From positions 1 through 39,164 of the forward strand of contig CAYPEK010000032.1 of assembly GCA_964409645.1 (NCBI GenBank): a stretch of DNA of 39,164 bases. Reading direction: 5' to 3'. The translations under genes were made by a program, and so were the position numbers. Shown here one piece after another: positions 25,102-31,323 of the stretch. The stretch is from CAYPEK01 sp964409645 (lineage in GTDB: Bacteria > UBP15 > UBA6099). Position 1 is the stretch's first letter, and every line of letters begins with the position of its first letter. The notes below the pieces were generated by a model, which ran no database searches, had not been told where the DNA came from, and was given only the letters and a program-made list of their open reading frames with translations.

Positions 25102-26424
25102 TCAATCCAGAACCGTATAGCCGGCTTCGTGATGCTGCGTCAGGTCCAGTCCGACCCGCTCTTCGTCCGGTTCAGCCCGCAGTCCCATCACCGCATCGAT
25201 CACTTTGAAAAGGATGAATGTGACTATGAACGAATAAACGAGAGTCACGCCGACACCGGCCGCCTGAATCAGAAGCTGCTTTGGGTTGCCGTAGAACAGC
25301 CCATCCGCTCCGGCCGGATTTACCAGCTTAGTTGCGAACAGCCCTGTCATCAGAGCGCCCCATGCGCCGCCGATACCGTGCACGCCGAACGCGTCGAGAG
25401 TGTCGTCGTATCCGAGCTTTGCTTTCACATAAGCAACCATCACGTAACACACTATGCTGACGGTTATGCCGATGATCATTGCGGCGACCGGTCCGACGAA
25501 ACCCGCCGCAGGAGTGATGGCGACGAGGCCCGCAACCGCGCCGGTGGCCATCCCGAGCAGCGTCGGTTTCCCGGCGCCGTTCATCCATTCAAGGCCCATC
25601 CACGTGATCGCCGCCGCTGCCGCCGCCGTATTTGTGGCGAGGAAAGCGCTCGATGCAAGCCCGTTGGCCGCTAGAGCGCTCCCGGCGTTGAATCCGAACC
25701 AGCCGAACCACAGTATCCCCGCGCCGAGAAGCATGAAGGGCAGGTTATGAGGCGGCATTGCGCGGTCGGGATATCCGACCCGCTTTCCAAGAACGAGCGA
25801 CGAGACGAGCGCGGCGATACCGGCGTTGATGTGAACCACCGTTCCGCCCGCGAAGTCGAGCGCGCCCATGTTTCTGAGGAAACCGCCGACCCCCCATACC
25901 CAATGGCAGACGGGATCGTAAACAAGAAACGCCCAGAGGATAGAAAAGACGCAGAATGAACTGAACTTCATCCGTTCGGCGAAAGCGCCGATGATGAGCG
26001 CCGGGGTGATGATTGCGAACATCGCCTGAAACATCATGAACGTGGTGTGCGGGATGGTTCCCGCGTAGTCCGCGTTCGGCGCTGCTCCGACCCCTCTCAG
26101 CCCGATCCACTCGAGGCCTCCGATAAAGTGACCTTTATCGGGCCCGAACGCCAGCGTGTATCCGAAAAGCACCCACTGTATGCTGATGATGCCCATCAGA
26201 AAAATACACTGGCTGAGGACCGATAGTACGTTTTTCTTTCTCACAAGCCCGCCGTAGAAAAAGGCGAGCCCGACTGTCATAAAGAGCACCAGCGCCGCCG
26301 ACATCAAAACGAATGCCGTATCTCCAGCGTTGACCGCCGTTGCGGGGCTTTCCGCCCGCGCCGCAGTTCCGGCTGCCGCTAATGCGATTGCAATTCCAGT
26401 AATCCTTAATGTTCTCCTAAGCAT
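25102..26424 (-). CDS. amt: Ammonium transporter Amt, copy 1
   Basis: A 440-residue Amt channel with a cleavable N-terminal signal sequence (residues 1-24) and eleven TM helices. The twin histidines of the pore are His198 (GGTVVHINAG) and His349 (FGVHGIGGAWG). Asp170 (YDPVCHWVWG) corresponds to AmtB Asp160. It moves ammonium (or methylammonium) into the cell under control of the PII protein encoded next to it. It is preceded by a structured leader (26442-26563). Confidence 0.96.
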   Translation of the reverse strand: MLRRTLRITGIAIALAAAGTAARAESPATAVNAGDTAFVLMSAALVLFMTVGLAFFYGGLVRKKNVLSVLSQCIFLMGIISIQWVLFGYTLAFGPDKGHFIGGLEWIGLRGVGAAPNADYAGTIPHTTFMMFQAMFAIITPALIIGAFAERMKFSSFCVFSILWAFLVYDPVCHWVWGVGGFLRNMGALDFAGGTVVHINAGIAALVSSLVLGKRVGYPDRAMPPHNLPFMLLGAGILWFGWFGFNAGSALAANGLASSAFLATNTAAAAAAITWMGLEWMNGAGKPTLLGMATGAVAGLVAITPAAGFVGPVAAMIIGITVSIVCYVMVAYVKAKLGYDDTLDAFGVHGIGGAWGALMTGLFATKLVNPAGADGLFYGNPKQLLIQAAGVGVTLVYSFIVTFILFKVIDAVMGLRAEPDEERVGLDLTQHHEAGYTVLD

Positions 26425-26441
26425 ATTTCCTTCCGGTTTTA

Positions 26442-26563
26442 ACCCGGCTTATAAACGTCACTGGGGTGGACGCTCCGGGTATAGTACGGCGAGTTTGCTC
26501 GGCGTTTCCTGTTATGCCCGCCCGGATTTTTCCGGACGCCGATTCGGCCCATCGGTTTGGCAT
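26442..26563 (-). ncRNA. Structured 5' leader of amt1 (candidate cis-regulatory RNA)
   Basis: On the minus strand ATGCC (26563-26559) pairs with GGCAT (26518-26514) and encloses two hairpins: CCGAT/ATCGG (26551-26555 with 26539-26543) and TCCGGA-AAAA-TCCGG (26522-26536). A conserved single-stranded block AACAGGAAACGCCGA follows. A second helix ACCCGG (26480-26475) with CCGGGT (26447-26442) closes just before the ribosome site. The same architecture, with compensatory changes, precedes amt2. I cannot match it to a known riboswitch. Confidence 0.55.
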
Positions 26564-26616
26564 TTATTTAGTTGTAAGTGTCTGTCCTCCTGTTTACGTT
26601 TTCTTGTTTACGTTTG

Positions 26617-26958
26617 TCATCCGATCGCTTCTCCGCCGCGCTCTCCGGTTCGTATCCGGATGCACTCGTGCAGGTCGAGGATGAATATCTTTCCGTCGCC
26701 TATCTTGCCCGTTCGGCCGGCTTTGACGATCGCATCGACAGTCGGTTCGACAAACGCCTCGTTTATCGCGATCTCGAGCTTGATCTTCTTGAGAAGATGG
26801 CCCGATTCCTTGCGTCCGCGATAAACTTCGGTGATGCCGCCCTGACGTCCGCAGCCCAGCACTTCCGTCACGGTCATCAGATTGATCTCGCGCGACTTGA
26901 GTTCCTTCTGAACTTCCTCCAGCCTGTCCGGCTGGATCATTGCTATGATGTATTTCAT
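26617..26958 (-). CDS. glnK: PII nitrogen regulatory protein, copy 2
   Basis: A 113-residue PII protein, near-identical to copy 1. The differences are conservative apart from Lys for Leu at residue 21, and the T-loop is unchanged, so Tyr51 is Glu here too. The B- and C-loop signatures KAGRTGKIGDGKIFI and RIRTGERG are intact. It lies 16 bp after amt2 with AGGAGG before the ATG. Confidence 0.95.
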   Translation of the reverse strand: MKYIIAMIQPDRLEEVQKELKSREINLMTVTEVLGCGRQGGITEVYRGRKESGHLLKKIKLEIAINEAFVEPTVDAIVKAGRTGKIGDGKIFILDLHECIRIRTGERGGEAIG

Positions 26959-26974
26959 TTGTTCGCGCCTCCTC

Positions 26975-28297
26975 TCAATCTAATACCGTGTATCCGGCTT
27001 CGTGGTGCTGTGACAGATCGAGCCCGACCCGCTCGTCATCGACTTCCGCCCGCAGACCCATAACCGCGTCGATCGCCTTGAAGATGATGAAGGTCATCAC
27101 GAACGAATAAACGACAGTTACTCCGATCCCCGCAAGCTGCGCCATCATCAGTTTCGCGCTTCCGTGAAGCAGGCCGTCCGCGCCCGCGGGATTGACGACT
27201 TTCGAAGCCAGCAGGCCGGTGGCGATTACTCCCCACGCGCTGCCCACTCCGTGCACTCCGAACGCATCGAGCGTGTCGTCGTATCCCAGCTTCACCTTCA
27301 CGTAAGCAACCATGACGTAGCAGATGATGCTGGCGGTTGCGCCGATGAAGATCGCCGCGACCGGGCCTACATAACCCGCCGCCGGCGTGATCGCAACCAG
27401 ACCGGTGACCGCGCCGGTCGCCATCCCGAGAAGGGTAGGTTTTCCGGCTCCGTTCATCCATTCGAGCCCCATCCAAGTGATCGTTGCCGCGGCGGCTGCG
27501 GTGTTCGTCGCGACGAACGCGCTTGTCGCGAGCCCGTTGGCTCCAAGCGCGCTGCCGGCGTTGAACCCGAACCAGCCGAACCAGAGCATTCCGGCGCCCA
27601 GTGCGGTCAGAGGCAGATTATGAGGCGGCATCGCACGGTCGGGATACCCGACGCGCCGTCCGAGGACGATCACCGACACAATCGCCGCTACTCCGGCGTT
27701 GATGTGCACGACGATTCCTCCGGCGAAGTCGAGAACTCCCATGTTTCTCAGGAAGCCGCCCACGCCCCAGACCCAATGGCAGACCGGGTCGTAAACAAGG
27801 AACGCCCACAGGAGGGAAAAAACACAGAACGCGCTGAACTTCATTCGTTCAGCGAAAGCACCGATGATCAGCGCCGGCGTGATGACGGCGAACATCGCCT
27901 GATAAATCATGAACGCCATGTGCGGAATGGTTGCCGCGTAATCAGCGTTCGGCGACGCGCCGACACCTCTCAGACCGATCCATTCGAGGCCGCCTATGAT
28001 ATGACCCTTATCCGGCCCGAACGCCAGCGTGTACCCGAAGAGCACCCACTGGATACTGATCAGCCCCATCATAAACACGCACTGGCTTATGATGGAAAGC
28101 ACGTTCTTCTTTCTCACGAGCCCGCCGTAGAAAAACGCGAGCCCGACAGACATGAAAAGCACCAGCGCCGCGGAAATTAGTACGAAACCCGTGTCGCCGG
28201 TGTCGATCGCGGCCTTTGCCGTCTCCGCATAAGCCGCTTTTCCGGTCAGTGTCGCAGCACAGACCGGCCCCAGTAATCCTATTATTCTCCTGAACAT
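26975..28297 (-). CDS. amt: Ammonium transporter Amt, copy 2
   Basis: A 440-residue Amt channel. I start it at ATG 28297, which has GGAAGG 5 nt upstream and gives exactly the length of copy 1; an in-frame ATG at 28324 lacks a good ribosome site. Signal sequence at residues 1-24, twin histidines at positions equivalent to His198 (GGIVVHINAG) and His349 (FGVHGVGSAWG), and the conserved YDPVCHWVWG. Some positions differ from copy 1 around the cytoplasmic end of the pore, which could change affinity or PII partner choice. Confidence 0.96.
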   Translation of the reverse strand: MFRRIIGLLGPVCAATLTGKAAYAETAKAAIDTGDTGFVLISAALVLFMSVGLAFFYGGLVRKKNVLSIISQCVFMMGLISIQWVLFGYTLAFGPDKGHIIGGLEWIGLRGVGASPNADYAATIPHMAFMIYQAMFAVITPALIIGAFAERMKFSAFCVFSLLWAFLVYDPVCHWVWGVGGFLRNMGVLDFAGGIVVHINAGVAAIVSVIVLGRRVGYPDRAMPPHNLPLTALGAGMLWFGWFGFNAGSALGANGLATSAFVATNTAAAAATITWMGLEWMNGAGKPTLLGMATGAVTGLVAITPAAGYVGPVAAIFIGATASIICYVMVAYVKVKLGYDDTLDAFGVHGVGSAWGVIATGLLASKVVNPAGADGLLHGSAKLMMAQLAGIGVTVVYSFVMTFIIFKAIDAVMGLRAEVDDERVGLDLSQHHEAGYTVLD

Positions 28298-28313
28298 TCT
28301 TCCTTCCGAATTT

Positions 28314-28430
28314 ATCCGGTTCATAATCCGCTGAGGGCTTACCGGATTTATTTCGGCGATTTTGTTCGGCGTTTCCTGTTATGCCGTACCCGAACTTTTT
28401 CGAGCGCCGACTCGGCTATCGGCTCGGCAT
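28314..28430 (-). ncRNA. Structured 5' leader of amt2 (candidate cis-regulatory RNA)
   Basis: On the minus strand ATGCCG (28430-28425) pairs with CGGCAT (28386-28381) around two hairpins: GCCGAT/GTCGGC, and CTCGAA-AAAG-TTCGGG near 28391-28404. Then comes the same AACAGGAAACGCCGA block as in the amt1 leader, followed by CAAAATCGCCG. A perfect 7-bp helix ATCCGGT (28347-28341) / ACCGGAT (28320-28314) sits next to the ribosome site, where it could mask or free it. Helix positions differ from copy 1 by paired substitutions. Confidence 0.55.
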
Positions 28431-28508
28431 CTGTCTATTAAGTTGTGGTTTTGCACCTCCGAAGTTTGTTATCCTTCACATACTTGCTTCGCCGTTTGTT
28501 TCAGGCTT

Positions 28509-28581
28509 CCGACGGGATAAAGAGCGGGGACACATTACGTGCCCCCGCCGTGAACCCGTCGGGCGCGCCGAACACCCGACG
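28509..28581 (-). promoter_or_regulatory. Nested and mutually exclusive stem-loops between glnA and amt2
   Basis: An outer 8-bp stem CCGACGGG (28509-28516) / CCCGTCGG (28555-28562) encloses GCGGGGACAC / GTGCCCCCGC (10 bp, one mismatch). The sequence CGTCGGG (28557-28563) can instead pair with CCCGACG (28575-28581). The two folds compete, as in an attenuator or a processing signal. A further small hairpin GGGCT/AGCCC lies at 28591-28604, just after the glnA stop. No strong T-run is present. Confidence 0.5.
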
Positions 28582-28609
28582 ACAGCCAAAGGGCTATAAA
28601 GCCCGTTGC

Positions 28610-29944
28610 TCACAGAATCGGTAACAGTTTGTCCAGTTCGTACTGAGTTACCTGTATGCGATATTCGTCCCACTGTTTCTTTTTGATCTCGACGAATCTG
28701 CTGAACACGTGGTCGCCGAGAGCTTTTTTCATCAGTTCGCTCTTTTCGAGGTTTGCGACCGCCTCGCCGAGGTTGCTCGGAAGCGATTTGATTCCGAGTT
28801 TCTTGCGCTCCGCGTCGGAGAGGTGATAGAGGTTGGCCTCCATCGGATCCGACGCTTCGTATTTCTTCTCGATGCCTTCGAGGCCGGCTTGCAGCATGAC
28901 CGCGAATGTCAGGTACGGGTTGCAGGCGGGGTCCGGGCAGCGCAGTTCGCAGCGCGTCGCGTTTTCTTTCCCCGGGTGGTACAGAGGAACGCGGATCAGA
29001 GCCGAGCGGTTGCGCATTGACCATGCGATGTAAACCGGCGCTTCATATCCCGGAACGAGCCGCTTGTACGAGTTCACCCACTGCGCGAACACGGCGCTCA
29101 TCTCCGGCGCGTGTTTGAGCTGGCCGGCGACGAACTGCTTTGCTTCTTTTGTCAGATTGAATTTTTCTTTCGGGCTGAAGAACGCGTTCTTCTTTCCGTT
29201 GAACAGCGACTGGTGGACGTGCATCCCGCTGCCGTTTTCGCCGAAAATCGGTTTCGGCATGAACGTGGCGTACACGCCGTGCTTGTGCGCGATCTCCTTC
29301 ACGACCACGCGGTAGGTGATGACGTTGTCCGCCATCTGCAGAGCGTCCGCGTAGCGCATGTCGATCTCGTGCTGGCTGGGAGCCACTTCGTGGTGGCTGT
29401 ACTCAACGATGACGCCCATTGTGTTGAGCGCGAGCACGGTGTCGCGGCGCAGATCGCTTGCTACATCAAGGTCAGTCAGATCGAAATAACCGCCCATATC
29501 GAGCGGGGTGGGGCAACTTGAATTTTTGAAATAGAAGAACTCGAGCTCCGGGCCGACGTAATAATGGTCGAAACCGGCTTTTTTCATGCGTTCGAGGGCG
29601 CGGCGAAGCACGTATCGCGGATCGCCTTCGTACGGTTCGCCCGAAGGCTGCTTGATGTCGCAGATCATTCTCGCGACGGGCGCTTCCTGTGATCTCCACG
29701 GCACCATCTGGAATGTTGTGGGATCGGGCATTGCGATCATGTCGCTCTCTTCGATGTCCTGATATCCGGTTATTGAAGAACCGTCGAAGCCCATACCGCT
29801 TTCGAGCGCGTTGTCGAGTTCGTTTGCTGTAATGGCGAAGCTTTTTACCTGTCCGAGGATATCGGTAAACCATAACCGGACAAATCGGATGCCTTTGTCT
29901 TTAACGATTTTCTTAACATCTTCCTTTGTCTTAATAGTTCCCAT
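28610..29944 (-). CDS. glnA: Glutamine synthetase type I
   Basis: A 444-residue type I glutamine synthetase of the short alpha class: glutamate + NH4+ + ATP to glutamine in the cytosol, as a dodecamer. Signatures: MGFDGSSITGYQDIEESDM, GPELEFF, the catalytic-loop region YSHHEVAPSQHEIDMRY, KPIFGENGSGMHVHQS and NRSALIRVP. The insertion and adenylylation context of the beta class are lacking (NLYHLSDAERKKLGI in place of NLYDLPPEE). The Bacillus feedback-inhibition Arg62 position appears to be Asp. GGAGG precedes the ATG. It is followed by amt-glnK, so it probably heads the nitrogen operon. A gamma-glutamylmethylamide synthetase role is a less likely alternative. Confidence 0.95.
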   Translation of the reverse strand: MGTIKTKEDVKKIVKDKGIRFVRLWFTDILGQVKSFAITANELDNALESGMGFDGSSITGYQDIEESDMIAMPDPTTFQMVPWRSQEAPVARMICDIKQPSGEPYEGDPRYVLRRALERMKKAGFDHYYVGPELEFFYFKNSSCPTPLDMGGYFDLTDLDVASDLRRDTVLALNTMGVIVEYSHHEVAPSQHEIDMRYADALQMADNVITYRVVVKEIAHKHGVYATFMPKPIFGENGSGMHVHQSLFNGKKNAFFSPKEKFNLTKEAKQFVAGQLKHAPEMSAVFAQWVNSYKRLVPGYEAPVYIAWSMRNRSALIRVPLYHPGKENATRCELRCPDPACNPYLTFAVMLQAGLEGIEKKYEASDPMEANLYHLSDAERKKLGIKSLPSNLGEAVANLEKSELMKKALGDHVFSRFVEIKKKQWDEYRIQVTQYELDKLLPIL

Positions 29945-30036
29945 TTTCTCCTCCTCAATATTTACAAAATAAATCCTTCTTTTTAAGGCCTTTTTTGTTG
30001 CCCCTTCCTATATATATTTTATTCCTTTTAAATATG

Positions 30037-30437
30037 TTGCCGTTTGAGGTTTTAGCTCGTAAGGTTTTCAGCTCTCCCGCTAACGGCAAGTATTTTCCTT
30101 TTGAAAGGATGATAAGCATCCGATTTCGTTATGTCAAGTATTGTTTAAACATTTTCATGTTAACTTTTTAACAATAAAAAACGCTTTAACAAAGCGATTT
30201 TTATTAACAACATAATTTTTGCAAAAAATATTTCAACTTGCCGCTCGGATTTTAAAGATTTGCCGATTCTAACGGCAAGATTGCCTTCAAACGGTCTTTT
30301 TGCCGATAGATGCGCCATTTCGGACTCTTTTTGCGGTATTATTGCCGTTTGACGTTCTCCAGCCATTTCTTTTGCCTTTATCGATATTGCCGTTTATTTT
30401 CGGCCCCAATATTGCCGTATAGCGATCACTATTGCCG
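30037..30437. repeat. Cluster of ten TTGCCG/CGGCAA motifs in the 753-bp AT-rich intergenic region upstream of glnA
   Basis: The gene-free stretch 29945-30697 holds TTGCCG at 30037, 30238, 30260, 30300, 30342, 30387, 30412 and 30432, and its complement CGGCAA at 30084 and 30273, often as ATTGCCGTT. A few TTTGCC half-matches continue to about 30555. Eight copies lie upstream of the glnA promoter. Several spacings (22, 40, 42, 20) are near multiples of two helical turns, others (45, 25) less so. It is probably a multi-site binding region for a regulator, or a degenerate repeat. There is no convincing gene in the stretch. Confidence 0.6.
30109..30137 (-). promoter_or_regulatory. Sigma-70-type promoter for glnA
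   Basis: On the minus strand TTGACA (30137-30132), a 17-bp spacer and TATCAT (30114-30109), nearly consensus. Transcription would start near 30102, leaving a leader of about 158 nt that contains two CGGCAA-type motifs and no obvious terminator. I found no convincing -24/-12 sigma-54 site. Confidence 0.7.
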
Positions 30438-30635
30438 TTAAATGGCCTTTTTGTGCTGTTTCAAGGGTTGTTTTATTATAACACGACTGCTTTTGAATTT
30501 GAATTTTGCCTATTAATTTACTTTTTGCCTCTCCTGATCGAGCTCTTTGCCTGTTGCCTTGATCCGGGAATGTTTTGACAATTATAGACAAGGCACTTTT
30601 ACTCCTCTATCAACTGGCGTTAAATCGTTGTTTCA

Positions 30636-30644
30636 TGATAAAAT
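30636..30644 (+). promoter_or_regulatory. Extended -10 candidate for the hexapeptide acyltransferase gene
   Basis: TGATAAAAT gives an extended -10 about 54 bp before the ATG. No clear -35 is in register, though a consensus TTGACA lies at 30575-30580 with a poor partner 17 bp on. Confidence 0.35.
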
Positions 30645-30697
30645 GAATGTCTTGATTGGAATATGTTTGTGTGTAGATCAGACAATCGGGTAATTAG

Positions 30698-31171
30698 ATG
30701 AATGAAAAATATGAATGGAAAGAATATACCTCGAAAGTGAAGCCGGGGTTTTTTAAGTCGCTGGTCAGGAAGACATGCCAGTTAGCGGCGAGATTTGCAT
30801 TTTTCAACGGCGTGCGGATTGTTTTTTACAGGATGATGGGGGTCAAGGTCGGCAGTAAGGTTTATATCGGCTACGACTGCTTCATCGACTCGGATTTCTC
30901 GGAGCTGATAACGATAGAAGACAATGCGATTGTGTCGTTTCGGGTGATAATCGCGGCGCACGACCGGAAGAAGGAGTACATGTCGCCTGTGCTGCTGAAA
31001 AAGGAATCGTTCATCGGCGCGGGGGCGATAGTGCTGCCGGGGGTGACGGTGGGCGAGGCTGCGACGGTTGGTGCGGGCGCGGTGGTTGTGGAGGACGTGC
31101 CCGACGGCGCAACGGCGGTAGGCAACCCCGCGCGGATACTGAATCAGACCGCGTCCGGGCCGAATAGTTAA
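30698..31171 (+). CDS. Left-handed beta-helix (hexapeptide) O-acyltransferase
   Basis: A 157-residue acetyl- or acyltransferase of the LbH/maltose-acetyltransferase group. The N-terminal 45 residues are helical and hydrophobic (ARFAFFNGVRIVFYRMMG). Hexapeptide coils follow: VGSKVYIGYDCFIDSD, then after a loop holding the probable catalytic His (IIAAHDRKKEYM) FIGAGAIVLPGVTVGEAATVGAGAVVVEDVP and GNPARIL. It probably O-acetylates a sugar of a surface polysaccharide or lipopolysaccharide. It is a stand-alone gene, convergent with the giant fibre gene. The substrate is not predictable. Confidence 0.88.
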   Translation: MNEKYEWKEYTSKVKPGFFKSLVRKTCQLAARFAFFNGVRIVFYRMMGVKVGSKVYIGYDCFIDSDFSELITIEDNAIVSFRVIIAAHDRKKEYMSPVLLKKESFIGAGAIVLPGVTVGEAATVGAGAVVVEDVPDGATAVGNPARILNQTASGPNS

Positions 31172-31260
31172 TATCAAGTGAAGACCGGGTTACAATCTTC
31201 ATTATACTTCGTAATATTTGATTGTCGCATTTTTTTCGAGATGGCCATAAACACCAGACA

Positions 31261-31287
31261 TTAAAAGGGGCGCGTTTCATGCGCCCC
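31261..31287 (-). terminator. Rho-independent terminator of the giant fibre gene
   Basis: On the minus strand GGGGCGC (31287-31281), a 7-nt loop, GCGCCCC (31273-31267) and TTTTAA. A second small hairpin CCGCC/GGCGG lies at 31306-31318, immediately after the stop codon. Confidence 0.85.
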
Positions 31288-31323
31288 TGCAAATGATCTT
31301 GATTTCCGCCTTTGGCGGCGGTG

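Larger units (their letters stand above)
24747..26563 (-). repeat. Tandem duplication unit 1: leader-amt-glnK
   Basis: This 1817-bp unit and the one at 26617-28430 carry the same leader, a 440-residue Amt and a 113-residue PII in the same order. The PII copies are about 94% identical, and a 20-nt leader block is identical (26499-26518 and 28366-28385). Confidence 0.85.
26617..28430 (-). repeat. Tandem duplication unit 2: leader-amt-glnK
   Basis: Second 1814-bp unit of the amt-glnK duplication, in direct orientation and 53 bp from unit 1. It lies next to glnA and is therefore probably the one co-transcribed with it. Confidence 0.85.

Noticed and set aside
26442..28430. amt leaders as a known glutamine, SAM, cobalamin, glycine or TPP riboswitch
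   Set aside because: I could not match the conserved cores of those classes from memory; this is absence of recognition, and a covariance-model scan would settle it.
30160..30366. 68-codon open frame on the minus strand in the glnA upstream region
   Set aside because: It overlaps the TTGCCG cluster, lacks a ribosome site, ends in a low-complexity Leu/Lys-rich tail and coincides with a region that looks regulatory.
30037..30437. TTGCCG cluster as a CRISPR array
   Set aside because: The repeat unit is only 6-9 bp, occurs in both orientations and has irregular spacing; no cas genes are present.
29945..30440. Sigma-54 promoter for glnA
   Set aside because: No GG-N10-GC pair with flanking TGGCAC/TTGC was found on the minus strand, whereas a near-consensus sigma-70 site is present.
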